Below are positions 1-8,236 of a stretch of 64,000 nucleotides of DNA, in pieces. Made by a program: the position numbers and the translations under genes. Below the pieces are notes generated by a model. That model was not told where the DNA came from and ran no database searches. It saw only the letters and a list, made by a program, of their open reading frames with translations. Where the stretch lies: positions 310,001-374,000 of the forward strand of contig CP032931.1 of the NCBI GenBank assembly GCA_003666485.1, given 5' to 3'. The stretch is from Levilactobacillus brevis. GTDB taxonomy: Bacteria > Bacillota > Bacilli > Lactobacillales > Lactobacillaceae. How positions within the stretch are numbered: the first letter of the stretch is position 1; each line of letters starts with the position of its first letter.

Positions 1-560
1 TGGGTATTGGCATATCTGTCTGCATTTGTACCAGACACACTGACGCGGCGTAATTGATCTTTCAGGGGATCATCCAAAACGTGAAGCTGGTTTAACGGCG
101 TCAAATCCTCTCCGTGCATCCCTGGTTGCGCTAGTGAAAACATGCCAGAAACGGGTAGACCACTAAAGGGTGCTAACGAGGTGCCTTTGGTTAAGTCCAT
201 TTGCATTTTGATGCCAATTCCTGCGGGCAACTGCTGTAAACTTTGTATGCCATTTAAAGATGTCACGGCTGCATGACCGGCGCCATTTAAATAGGGCTGT
301 TTGCCTTGATAATGACGAATATCGCCGTATGTAACCTGATTGGTCTTTAACTCTAGGGCCTTAGCAACGATGGTGGCCAAGGTAGGATCTGTAAAGTCGA
401 CCTGGTCCTGATCGGCGTGACTATCGGTAGTTGTCTGGCTAGTCGTGTCGTCAGCGGCCTGGGCAGTGACTGACGTTAGGGTCATGCCACCCACAGATAG
501 CGCAACACCTAGAGTACCAATGAGCCAAAGATTTTTAAATCGATTATGGGTTTTCATCAT
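1..560 (-). CDS. Secreted surface protein, N-terminal part (runs off window)
   Basis: The reading frame starts at ATG 560 (or the adjacent ATG 557) behind a GGAGG site and stays open to the window edge, about 186 residues. The N-terminus is a signal peptide: basic residues, a hydrophobic stretch, then AQA-ADD as the likely cleavage site. A Thr/Ser/Asp-rich linker follows, then a region (DPTLATIVAKAL, VTYGDIR, VTSLNGIQSLQQLP) that resembles the start of internalin-like, leucine-rich-repeat surface proteins of lactobacilli. The rest of the protein lies outside the window, so the anchor type is unknown. The export call is firm; the family call is tentative. Confidence 0.7.
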   Translation of the reverse strand, partial: MMKTHNRFKNLWLIGTLGVALSVGGMTLTSVTAQAADDTTSQTTTDSHADQDQVDFTDPTLATIVAKALELKTNQVTYGDIRHYQGKQPYLNGAGHAAVTSLNGIQSLQQLPAGIGIKMQMDLTKGTSLAPFSGLPVSGMFSLAQPGMHGEDLTPLNQLHVLDDPLKDQLRRVSVSGTNADRYANT

Positions 561-610
561 GAACGCCTCCAAGTTTAATCTATGTAAGAAATCGGTATTT
601 CATAAATTTC

Positions 611-645
611 GTTATAATTGTAACAGTCTTTAGAAAACGTTACAA
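611..645 (-). promoter_or_regulatory. Candidate promoter/operator of the surface protein gene
   Basis: A perfect 7-bp inverted repeat, TTGTAAC (618-624) and GTTACAA (639-645), is separated by 14 bp. A minus-strand TATAAC (616-611) lies next to it as a possible -10. This would place a regulator site over the promoter of the divergently oriented surface protein gene. The regulator is unknown. Confidence 0.35.
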
Positions 646-1163
646 TATTGACCTATAATTATTGAAAGTCGTTGATTATTTCATTTACAATTATTATGTG
701 ATGACTACTATAAACGCAGTAACAGCAAGAATAGTAGTCAATTTGCCAAAGTGGTGCTGCATCGAGAAACTAAGAAACTAGTTTTCTTGATTAACGTTAG
801 ATGCTATATACGATAAGACAAATTGATCAATAAAATAATATGCTGTTGCTAAATGATTGTACGGCGAATTAATTTGGGAAAATAAACGGTTCCTTAACTA
901 AAATTCAGACGAATACCCCGGTAATTTTCACAAGAGTCAACCAGCAGTCGTTGCCCGCCAACCACTAAGGTCGTTGACAGAACAAACGACCGATACAGTC
1001 TGCGTGGTGGTGGCGTTTCTTTGCAACCGCCATCAATTAAAAATCGGCGAGAAAAGGGTCTTTTTGCTAGGGAATTTGTGGAAAAAGGGCTATAATATTC
1101 AGCAGTTTCCAGTTTGCCCGCATGTGGCAGGCTGGTGGAATCAGATCGAGAGGGACTTTAACT
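646..1163. other. Intergenic gap between surface protein gene and flavodoxin gene
   Basis: Divergent AT-rich spacer of about 520 bp. A TATAAT at 1091-1096 is a plausible -10 for the flavodoxin gene, although I see no good -35 at normal spacing. No convincing gene, RNA or repeat copy was found here. Confidence 0.4.
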
Positions 1164-1610
1164 ATGACACCATCCATTCAAATCATTTACGCCAGTCAAT
1201 CTGGCCGCAACCAAGCCATTGCCGGTCACTTGCAGGCGCAACTGGCTTCTCAGGCGCAGACGCTGGTCACCGAGGTGTCGCAAGCCGATGCCTTTGACTT
1301 ACCAGCCAACGATGCCGTCATCGTAGTCAGCTACACGTTCCACGACGGTGACCTGCCCGACGAAGCCCAAGACTTCTTTGCTGACCTAAAAGAAGTCGAC
1401 TTGGCGCGGACAAAATTTGCCGTGCTGGGGTCTAGCTCAAAGACCCATATCCATTTCGGCCGGGCCGTTGATTACCTGACAATGCAACTGAATTCCAGCA
1501 ATGGGGAACAGGTTGCCGACTCGGTCAAGATCGACCAGGACCCCGATGATGCTGATTGGGCGCGCGTTGACCAACTGGCCCAGCGCGTATTGGCCAGTTT
1601 GGCTGAGTAA
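1164..1610 (+). CDS. Flavodoxin / flavodoxin-like protein
   Basis: 148 residues, the usual length of a short-chain flavodoxin, which carries FMN as a low-potential electron carrier in the cytoplasm. The N-terminus (IQIIYASQSGRNQAIAGHL) has the beta-strand plus phosphate-binding loop pattern, with ASQSGRN in place of the common T-x-T-G-N-T. A later VVSYTFHDGDLPDE and AVLGSSSKTH fit the flavin-contact loops. The start at 1164 was chosen because GAGAGG lies 9 bases upstream; a start at 1122 lacks a site. It sits 29 bp ahead of the acetyltransferase gene and is probably co-transcribed with it. Confidence 0.8.
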   Translation: MTPSIQIIYASQSGRNQAIAGHLQAQLASQAQTLVTEVSQADAFDLPANDAVIVVSYTFHDGDLPDEAQDFFADLKEVDLARTKFAVLGSSSKTHIHFGRAVDYLTMQLNSSNGEQVADSVKIDQDPDDADWARVDQLAQRVLASLAE

Positions 1611-1639
1611 GAAAAAATTTAAGATGAGGTGAAACCACC

Positions 1640-2158
1640 ATGTATTTACGGAAAGCAAAGATTGAAGAATTAGACTTAGTTTGTGACATTATCGAAGACG
1701 GCAAGAAGCAACTCGCCGATGCCGGCATCGACCAATGGCAAAATGAATACCCGAACCGCAACGTTATCAAGGGCGATATCGAAGACGGCCGGGCAGTGAT
1801 TTACAACAGTGACGACCACGAAACGTTGGGCGTCGCTGCCGTCATCGAGGCGCCAGACCACGCCTACGATACGCTTCAAGGGGAATGGCAAAAGGATACC
1901 GATAAGTACGTGACGGTTCACCGGGTCGCCATCTTCTCCCATCATCAAGGGAAGGGCTACGCATCCCAGTTGTTCCGCGACTTATTCGATTACATTGCCA
2001 AGAACCATCCTGAAGCCGAAAGCATTCGGATCGATACCCATCGCGACAACGCCAAGATGCAACACTTGATTGAAAAGTTTGGTTTCGTCAAGGCCGGCCA
2101 AATCGTCGGCGTTTACCATCCAGACGATGTCTGCTTCGTTTATGAAAAAGTTCTCTAA
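1640..2158 (+). CDS. GNAT-family N-acetyltransferase
   Basis: 172 residues. The core matches GCN5-related acetyltransferases, which move an acetyl group from acetyl-CoA to an amine: VHRVAIFSHHQGKGYASQLF contains the motif A pyrophosphate-binding loop (Q-G-K-G-Y-A), and IRIDTHRDNAKMQHLIEKFGFVKAG is the typical motif B ending. No membrane segments. A GATGAGGTG site precedes the ATG. It follows the flavodoxin gene closely, and a hairpin terminator follows it. The substrate cannot be read from the sequence. Confidence 0.85.
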   Translation: MYLRKAKIEELDLVCDIIEDGKKQLADAGIDQWQNEYPNRNVIKGDIEDGRAVIYNSDDHETLGVAAVIEAPDHAYDTLQGEWQKDTDKYVTVHRVAIFSHHQGKGYASQLFRDLFDYIAKNHPEAESIRIDTHRDNAKMQHLIEKFGFVKAGQIVGVYHPDDVCFVYEKVL

Positions 2159-2173
2159 AAAGTTTAACCGAGA

Positions 2174-2208
2174 CCGTTACCGGTACACCGCCGTTAACGG
2201 CCTTTTTT
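2174..2208 (+). terminator. Intrinsic terminator after GNAT gene
   Basis: CCGTTA and TAACGG arms enclose a GC-rich loop and are followed by a six-T run. It ends the flavodoxin-acetyltransferase unit. Confidence 0.6.
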
Positions 2209-2362
2209 ATGTCGGCTTGCGTTTGAAAGCCGGCTGGGTTTGCGGCATACTAAAACATAGTATTACCAAATTTACGAAAAAAACATTGCGGAATGGGGCC
2301 AAATCAGGTAACCTTTCCTCATGAAGTTTTAATCATACAAATCATAGAAAGAAGGAATTAGA

Positions 2363-3730
2363 TTGCAGAGAAAACTAAGTGCCCGCCAAATGCAGATGAT
2401 TGCGCTAGGCGGTACAATCGGCGTTGGATTATTTATGGGGTCTGGTTCCACCATCAAGTGGACGGGTCCTTCCGTCCTCATCGCTTACATTATTTCTGGT
2501 ATTTTCCTTTACTTAATTATGCGGGCGCTGGGCGAAATGCTGTACGTCCACCCCACCACAGGGTCCTTTGCGACCTTCGCTTCTGAATACATGCATCCGG
2601 TCTTTGGCTTCCTGACGGCTTGGAGTAACATCTTCCAGTTTATCGTGGTCGGCATGAGTGAAATGATCGCTCTGGGGGGGTATTTCCGCTTCTGGTGGCC
2701 CAACTTGCCAGACTGGATTCCCGGGCTTGTCGCCATCACCTTCCTGTGTGTGGCCAACTTGATTTCCGTGAAAATGTTCGGGGAACTCGAATTCTGGTTT
2801 GCCCTGATCAAGGTGGTTACCATTATTCTGATGATCATTGCTGGGCTGGGCGTCATCTTGTTCGGCTTTGGTAATGGCGGTCACGCGGTCGGCATCAGTA
2901 ACCTGTGGACGCACGGTGGCTTCTTCACGGGTGGTGCCAAAGGCTTCATCTTCGCGTTGGCCATTGTGTTGGCGTCGTATCAAGGGATCGAGTTGATCGG
3001 GGTCACGGCCGGGGAAGCGGAAAACCCGCAACACACCTTGGTCGCGGCGATTCGGTCGACTGTAGCGCGGATCTTGATCTTCTACGTGGGGGCCATCTTC
3101 GTGATTGTGTCCATCTACCCGTGGGACAAGCTGAACCAAATTGGCTCGCCGTTCGTTCAGACGTTTGCTAAGATTGGGATTACCGCAGCAGCGTCCATCA
3201 TCAACTTCGTGGTGGTCACGGCGGCCTTGTCCGGGTCCAATTCCGGGATCTACAGTGCCAGCCGGATGGCGTTTACCCTGGCGGAAAAGGGGCAGTTGCC
3301 ACGAAAGGCGACGTTACTGAACCGCCACGGGGTGCCATTTTACTCCGTTATCGCGATTTCCCTGGGGATTGCGATTGGGATCGTGCTCAACGTGGTCTTG
3401 CCGATGTTCTTCAAGGATGCCAGTCAGATTTTCGTCATGGTCTACAGCTCCAGCGTCTTGCCGGGGATGGTGCCGTGGTTCGTGATTCTGATCAGTGAAA
3501 TTGAGTTCCGCAAGCAAAATCAGCAGCACATGGCCGATCATCCCTTCAAGATGCCGTTTGCGCCATGGTCCAACTACATCACGTTGGCCTTCCTGGCAAT
3601 CACGCTGATCTTCATGTTCCTGAACCCAGAAACACGGGTCTCCATCCTGGTCGGGGTCGTCTTCCTGGCGGTCATGACGGTGATCTACTTCAAGAAGTAC
3701 CAGCCACGCGAAAAGGCTGCAAATAAATAA
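2363..3730 (+). CDS. Amino acid permease, APC superfamily (AAT type)
   Basis: 455 residues with about 12 hydrophobic segments. The N-terminus MQMIALGGTIGVGLFMGSG is the APC signature of the AAT family (relatives include LysP, CycA, AnsP and GABA permeases), which import amino acids with protons. TM6-proximal ASYQGIELIGVTAGEAENP is also typical. The start is TTG at 2363 with GAAGGA about 7 bases upstream. The gene stands alone, with a hairpin terminator beyond its stop and then two repeat modules. The exact amino acid is not predictable here. Confidence 0.88.
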   Translation: MQRKLSARQMQMIALGGTIGVGLFMGSGSTIKWTGPSVLIAYIISGIFLYLIMRALGEMLYVHPTTGSFATFASEYMHPVFGFLTAWSNIFQFIVVGMSEMIALGGYFRFWWPNLPDWIPGLVAITFLCVANLISVKMFGELEFWFALIKVVTIILMIIAGLGVILFGFGNGGHAVGISNLWTHGGFFTGGAKGFIFALAIVLASYQGIELIGVTAGEAENPQHTLVAAIRSTVARILIFYVGAIFVIVSIYPWDKLNQIGSPFVQTFAKIGITAAASIINFVVVTAALSGSNSGIYSASRMAFTLAEKGQLPRKATLLNRHGVPFYSVIAISLGIAIGIVLNVVLPMFFKDASQIFVMVYSSSVLPGMVPWFVILISEIEFRKQNQQHMADHPFKMPFAPWSNYITLAFLAITLIFMFLNPETRVSILVGVVFLAVMTVIYFKKYQPREKAANK

Positions 3731-3744
3731 CTAAGCTGACTGAA

Positions 3745-3776
3745 AGGCTGGAACTTCATGGTTCCGGTCTTTTTTA
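3745..3776 (+). terminator. Intrinsic terminator after permease gene
   Basis: GGAAC/GTTCC hairpin with a short loop, followed by GGTCTTTTTT. Confidence 0.6.
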
Positions 3777-3797
3777 TGGCGCTGACGGGATAGATGA

Positions 3798-3993
3798 AAC
3801 CAGTCGCCCAGAGACCGCCAGGGGTTCCGCCTGCTATGGGGGACGCTTCCAGCCTGAGGAGCGGTCTTCCAGCTCGCTTTGAAGCCTGGCCAAGCCCGCC
3901 AGTCTCCAAAGTCGCCCCACGCTGTAGGCTGAGAAAGAACCTCAGCCAACACCGTCGACACAGCTGGCTCCACCCCTGGCGGCCTCTGGGCGG
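3798..3993 (+). repeat. Structured intergenic repeat, A module (full length)
   Basis: First copy of the A module. Its ends form a terminal inverted repeat: CGCCCAGAGACCGCCAGGGG at the start and ACCCCTGGCGGCCTCTGGGC at the end. Inside are a perfect 7-bp hairpin GGCTGAG (3927-3933)/CTCAGCC (3941-3947), a longer arm built on CTTTGAAGCCTG and CCAGTCTCCAAAG, and a strongly conserved block GCCAACACCGTCGACA. Other copies lie at 7785, 21160, and in shortened form at 24067, 36254 and 63665. A B module follows about 195 bp downstream. Confidence 0.85.
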
Positions 3994-4187
3994 TAGATTT
4001 GACGGTCAACGTGAACGTCGGTCGTCGGTAGGGTCCATTATTTTTGCTGGCTGATGCTTTTTCAGTTAGCCGGTGGTATTGTGTAGCTTGGAAATAGTCA
4101 GTTGGACTTCGCAGTTCTGGTGCTCATGCCGCGACTAGAACTGCGGGAGATCGTTTGGTTAACTGGATGACGTGGACAGTCAGCACA

Positions 4188-4370
4188 GTAGCCGAGAGTG
4201 GAGCGAAACTAGGTTCAGCCGGGGAATTTGCCAGTGGGCTTTGCTGGCAAATTGGTGTCTTTGAGACGCGGGCTTTCGGCTCAAAGCAAGCCACGAGACC
4301 GCTTCTCAGGCTCGAGGCGGTCCTTCCCCAGCGTTCCGACCTAGCTTTCGCGGAACGGTAAGGCGGCCAG
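4188..4370 (+). repeat. Structured intergenic repeat, B module
   Basis: Begins GTAGCCG and ends GGCGGCCAG. The outer helix is GCGAAACTAGGT (4203-4214) with ACCTAGCTTTCGC (4339-4351). Inside is the arm AATTTGCCAG/CTGGCAAATT, then two hairpins that share the pattern GAGAC...GGCTC. Compared with the copy at 11648 the outer helix has a different sequence but pairs the same way. Confidence 0.85.
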
Positions 4371-4400
4371 CGCCGTCCTATCTCGTCAGCGACCTGGCGT

Positions 4401-4442
4401 TAGCCCATAGCAGGCGGAACCCCTGCCAGCTGCAGGCACCTG
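4401..4442 (-). repeat. Inverted fragment of the A module
   Basis: CCATAGCAGGCGGAACCCCT is the reverse complement of the A-module start found at 3818 and 7800. It lies head-on just downstream of a B module, so this locus holds pieces of two units. Confidence 0.65.
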
Positions 4443-4523
4443 GAGAGAGCCCACAGTTCAAATCAACCCGGAATTGCGGTATGATATTGTCAGTCAAGCA
4501 TGACACAAAGGAGCGAACCACAC

Positions 4524-5186
4524 ATGAGTCGTCCAGGCAATTACGGTAAATCAAGCCGGCTAAAGCAGCTGCGTCAACTGAAGCGGCGCAAGCAACAGCA
4601 GGCCGGCAACACCATCAACTGGGATCAGGTCGAAGACTTTCTCTTGGGCCGCTACCATTTGGTTCAGGGCAGCAAGCGCCCAGCGTTGGTCGACGCGACC
4701 GTTCAGCGGTTCTTCAGCGAGTGGCTGACCACGGTTTTGGCGCAAGGGGAGCAACAGGTGCAATGGGATATCGCGGCCACAACGGCGACGACCTTAAAGC
4801 GCATCGGCAATCAGGTGCCCTGGCAATTTTATCAGGTGCTACTGGGCCAGCTGATGGCTTGGCAGAAATTTCTGTTGCGCGAGGGGCCCGTGGTGCCGCT
4901 GGCGACCCGGCGACAAGTGGTCAAGCCACTGACGGCGACGGCCTATGCGGCGTTGATTGGCGACCAATTGGCGGTCAACTTACTGACGGTCATGGCCACG
5001 CCCATCACCGCGGCGCAGCGTGAACGACTGACGCAGACCTTCTTCCAAAACGGCCAGGTGCAGTGGCCCGCAGTCGACGCGTTGTTTAGCCCATTGGGAT
5101 TTGAGATCCAAGGTGACCCCGATCAAGCGACCCGTGACTGGCTAAATGGCTTACTGGCCTTAACCGTGAGCGAGGACCATCATTAA
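4524..5186 (+). CDS. Hypothetical protein
   Basis: 220 residues; I do not recognise a family. The first 30 residues are rich in Lys/Arg/Gln (SSRLKQLRQLKRRKQQQ), suggesting nucleic-acid or membrane-surface contact, and the rest looks like a soluble alpha-helical protein with no signal peptide or membrane segment. The start at 4524 has GGAG ten bases upstream; an ATG at 4500 has none. A TATGAT about 40 bases upstream may be its -10. It is a single-gene unit between a repeat cluster and a hairpin terminator. Confidence 0.7.
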   Translation: MSRPGNYGKSSRLKQLRQLKRRKQQQAGNTINWDQVEDFLLGRYHLVQGSKRPALVDATVQRFFSEWLTTVLAQGEQQVQWDIAATTATTLKRIGNQVPWQFYQVLLGQLMAWQKFLLREGPVVPLATRRQVVKPLTATAYAALIGDQLAVNLLTVMATPITAAQRERLTQTFFQNGQVQWPAVDALFSPLGFEIQGDPDQATRDWLNGLLALTVSEDHH

Positions 5187-5199
5187 ATGGCTAGATACG

Positions 5200-5227
5200 A
5201 AAGACCAGCTAAAAACTGGTCTTTTTT
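5200..5227 (+). terminator. Intrinsic terminator
   Basis: AAGACCAG and CTGGTCTT arms around a short A-rich loop, followed by six Ts. Confidence 0.8.
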
Positions 5228-5454
5228 CGTGGGAGCAGGTATTATCTTAAAGGACTCACATAATCGCTTAGGGGTGGTGGCCGATATGACTGCCTCGACA
5301 TAAATTAACCGACGAATGAGGGGATGGCGCAGTGGTGACGTGGCTTATTCGTTTACACCAAAGCTGATAAACGTGGGCTGCTAGTTGCGGTAAATAAGAC
5401 GATGACTTGCTTGCGCCAATCGGGTGGCGCGAGCGTCGACAGATTGGGGGAATC

Positions 5455-7587
5455 ATGTTGTTCAAACGGTGGTTAAGCGCTGGCTTATTGCTATTAGCCG
5501 TTTATCTGGGAAGTGCCGGCGTCACGGCCCATGCCGACAAGGAGCTGAATCAGGCATTGGCGACGACGCCACAAGGAATCTTTCTCGATAAAACAAATGC
5601 GTTCGTTACAACGGAAACGACTAAAAAGAGCTCAGCCACCTTGATGGATGGCAAAAATAACGCCACGCCGGGCACCGATGTGGTGGCGTTAACGTCTGGT
5701 TCGCGGCAATTTGGCGCAATGTGGTCGTTAGATGCCGGGAACTTTGACCTGTACAAGGACTACGAGATATCGGCGTGGCTCTACCTGGGCAACCGGGGCG
5801 TCAAGGCGGAAGGGGGAATGGCCTTTGTCCTGCAAAATGATTGGCGCGGTTTAGGTGCCATGCCAGTCAAGGGGAAGGGGGCCATACCCGCGGAGACGTT
5901 AGGCGTTTGGGGAATCGACACGGATTCGCGGCAGCCTAACGAAAAAGCGATTGCCGAAACGGCGATTCAAAACAGTTGGGCCTTGGAATTTGACGCCGGC
6001 TACAATGGCGCTTCTGGTAAAGCCGCTCTGGGTAAAGCCAATGCCTTTGACGGCGCCGAAACGGGCGCGCACATTGCCAACAATTTTCCGGGCCAACCGA
6101 CCACTTACTTGAGTCGGTTGGTAAAGGTACGCAACCGTGACAATTTCTATTTCAACATGAACCACCAAGGAAAAATCACCAACGTGAACCATCCGAACTT
6201 TTTGGCTAACGGACAGTGGCATCACGTGACGCTACGGTGGAATCATACGACTGAAATGTTGTCGTACAATTTCGACGACCGCAACCCAGTCACGGGTGAA
6301 CGGCAGCCGGGCTTGCAAAATGCTCAACGTGTTTTTCCCTACAAGTTGGACCCCCACCAAACGGGACAGGTCCGCTGGGGATTCACCGCGACCAGTGGCA
6401 GCTCGACGGAGAACAATTTAGTCGTCTTGGAAAACGTTCCGGGGCTGGTGAATGCCCGCGGTGACCTGACAGTGACGAACTTGTCGCAGCAAAAAGAGGT
6501 GACGACCAACGGCCAGCTACTTAGCGGTGACAAGTTACAACTGGATTATCAGTTGAAGTACCAAGGCGGCCGCCAGCCGTGGCACGACATTTTGGCGAAC
6601 CTGGCGTTGCCGGCGGACTTTACGGCCGAAGACATCACCATCACGTATCAGGATGCTAAATTACCGCCGCAACAGGTGTCCGTGGCTGATTTACGGGACA
6701 ATCGTCTCTCGGTGCGCCTGCGCGAGGCGTTGAACACGGCCAATGCTCAGGCGACGATTCGGGTGGTCGGTCACGTTGCCACGGTCGAGCAGTTCACCAC
6801 AGTGGCGCCGACGACCAGCACGTTTACGTCCACGACGCAGACGTATGCGGTCGATAGTCCTAAATATTTCATCAACCCGCATACCGACCTGGATCTGCAA
6901 GTGACCAGTGACAATCCTGTTAAATTGGCCGCCGGTGCGGATACCACGGTCACGGGAACCGTCAAACCGGCACTAGCCGATGATCGGTTACAGGTGATTC
7001 CCGTTCTCAATGGGCAGAAATTGCCAGCCGTCACGGTCACAGATGGTCAGTTTGCGTTGCCCTTAAAGAGCCAGCAGCTCCAGGCCGGGACCAACGAGTT
7101 GACACTTCAAGCAGCTACGGCGGTGGGGGATGAATCCGCGCCGGTCACCGTGACAATAGCGGTCGCGGGCGAGCTGAAATTTTCCACGGTGTCGCCGACA
7201 GAAACCTTTAAAAAGACGAAGCTCACGGGCCAAAGTCAGTTGGTCAAACGGGCTGGACGCTGGCAACTCGCGGTTCGGGATACCCGCGGGACCGGCGAAC
7301 GCTGGACGTTGACTGCCGCGGCGACCCCCTTCACGACCCCAAAGGGCCACGGCACCAAATTGGCGGGTCAACCGGTTTACGTCACCGACTACCAGCGCAT
7401 TCCCATCATGTCCACGCCCACCGCGGTGTACACGCATGAAACGGATGACAGCGTGGCCGACGGGGAAGTGGACGTGGCTGGCAGTTGGCGCGACGATACC
7501 GGTGTCTTGCTGGAGGTCCAAAGCGACTCACGCACCGGCCAGTACCAGGGGTCCATCACCTGGGCACTGACCAACGCGCCGCAGTAA
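5455..7587 (+). CDS. Secreted WxL-domain surface protein with lectin-like N-domain
   Basis: 710 residues. A signal peptide (MLFKRWLSAGLLLLAVYLG..., cleavage near AHA-DKE) leads the protein. Residues about 45-290 resemble the bacterial L-type lectin-like fold (GGMAFVLQND, LGVWGIDTDSR, ALEFDAGYN, GQWHHVTLRWNH). Middle segments look like Ig-like or DUF-type beta domains. The C-terminus (WTLTAAATPF... ending ITWALTNAPQ) fits a WxL domain, which binds the Gram-positive wall without a sortase motif; no LPxTG is present. The start at 5455 follows TTGGGGGA. WxL proteins are often encoded in clusters with a DUF916 partner, but this one stands alone. It is probably a surface sugar-binding or adhesion factor (inference). 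Confidence 0.78.
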   Translation: MLFKRWLSAGLLLLAVYLGSAGVTAHADKELNQALATTPQGIFLDKTNAFVTTETTKKSSATLMDGKNNATPGTDVVALTSGSRQFGAMWSLDAGNFDLYKDYEISAWLYLGNRGVKAEGGMAFVLQNDWRGLGAMPVKGKGAIPAETLGVWGIDTDSRQPNEKAIAETAIQNSWALEFDAGYNGASGKAALGKANAFDGAETGAHIANNFPGQPTTYLSRLVKVRNRDNFYFNMNHQGKITNVNHPNFLANGQWHHVTLRWNHTTEMLSYNFDDRNPVTGERQPGLQNAQRVFPYKLDPHQTGQVRWGFTATSGSSTENNLVVLENVPGLVNARGDLTVTNLSQQKEVTTNGQLLSGDKLQLDYQLKYQGGRQPWHDILANLALPADFTAEDITITYQDAKLPPQQVSVADLRDNRLSVRLREALNTANAQATIRVVGHVATVEQFTTVAPTTSTFTSTTQTYAVDSPKYFINPHTDLDLQVTSDNPVKLAAGADTTVTGTVKPALADDRLQVIPVLNGQKLPAVTVTDGQFALPLKSQQLQAGTNELTLQAATAVGDESAPVTVTIAVAGELKFSTVSPTETFKKTKLTGQSQLVKRAGRWQLAVRDTRGTGERWTLTAAATPFTTPKGHGTKLAGQPVYVTDYQRIPIMSTPTAVYTHETDDSVADGEVDVAGSWRDDTGVLLEVQSDSRTGQYQGSITWALTNAPQ

Positions 7588-7628
7588 AGCAGTTTTGGAA
7601 AAAAGTTGAGGAACACGCAAGTCAAAAA

Positions 7629-7676
7629 ACAGTGGTTCTAGTCAGCGCAAGCACGCTGATAGGAACCACTGTTTTT
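7629..7676 (+). terminator. Strong intrinsic terminator
   Basis: AACAGTGGTTC pairs with GAACCACTGTT, with an inner CAGCG/CGCTG helix, then five Ts. It closes the surface-protein transcript. Confidence 0.9.
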
Positions 7677-7784
7677 GGGTTATCATGAAATTTTTAGAAT
7701 TTTGGGGGTTACAAAGGCCCCGTGGATTTCGTTTGTATAGGTAGAGGGTGTGTGGTGGACTGACCCTAAACTGGACAAGTCAGA

Positions 7785-7973
7785 TGCCTGCGTCCACCAG
7801 GGGTTCCGCCTGCTATGGGGGACGCTTCCAGCCTGAGAAGCGGTCTTCCAGCTCGCTTTGAAGCCTGACAAAGCCCGCCAGTCTTCCAAAGTCGCCCCAC
7901 GCTGTAGGCTGAGAAAGGACCTCAGCCAACACCGTCGACACAGCTGGCTACACCCCGGGTGGTCTCCGGCAAG
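7785..7973 (+). repeat. Structured intergenic repeat, A module (full length)
   Basis: Near-identical over long stretches to the copy at 3798. It contains GGTTCCGCCTGCTATGGGG, the GGCTGAG/CTCAGCC hairpin and the GCCAACACCGTCGACA block. The end helix is CACCAGGGGT/ACCCCGGGTG. A B module follows 70 bp later. Confidence 0.85.
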
Positions 7974-8043
7974 ATAGTGCGTTCAATTGTATACTGTGGA
8001 TCCACGCCATGATGATTATTGTCGTGGTGATTCCGCCACCACA

Positions 8044-8223
8044 GTAGCCGAGAGTGGCGCGAAACTAGGTTCAGCCGGGGAATTTAGTTGCGGTCTTGGC
8101 GACTAAATTGGTGTCTTTGAGACGCGAACTTTCGGCTCAAAGCAAGTCACGAGACCGTTTCTCAGGCTCGGGGCGGTCCTTCCCCAGCGTTCCAACCTAG
8201 TTTCGCGGAACGGTAAGGCGGGC
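8044..8223 (+). repeat. Structured intergenic repeat, B module
   Basis: Outer helix CGCGAAACTAGGTT (8058-8071) pairs perfectly with AACCTAGTTTCGCG (8194-8207). The first arm is AATTTAGTTGC/GCGACTAAATT. The element ends only about 13 bp from the stop codon of the peptidase gene on the other strand. Confidence 0.87.
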
Positions 8224-8236
8224 ATTTATCAAGAGT

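Noticed and set aside
974..1297. Open frame of 107 codons before the flavodoxin gene
   Set aside because: No ribosome site, no family resemblance, and it overlaps the promoter and the start of the flavodoxin gene in another frame.
2513..3139. Long minus-strand frame (208 codons) inside the permease gene
   Set aside because: It is a shadow of the high-GC permease coding frame: composition-driven His/Asp/Arg-rich translation, no start site.
3798..3993. Classical insertion sequence as explanation for the repeats
   Set aside because: No transposase frame in any copy and no clear target duplication visible at the ends; a non-autonomous element moved in trans remains possible.
3794..4361. Several 60-90-codon frames in the repeat region
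   Set aside because: They follow the repeat sequence on both strands and change frame between copies; the repeats evolve by paired helix changes, not codon changes.
3798..4442. CRISPR array as explanation for the repeated sequences
   Set aside because: Units are about 190 bp, folded, dispersed and in both orientations; there are no short evenly spaced repeats and no cas genes.
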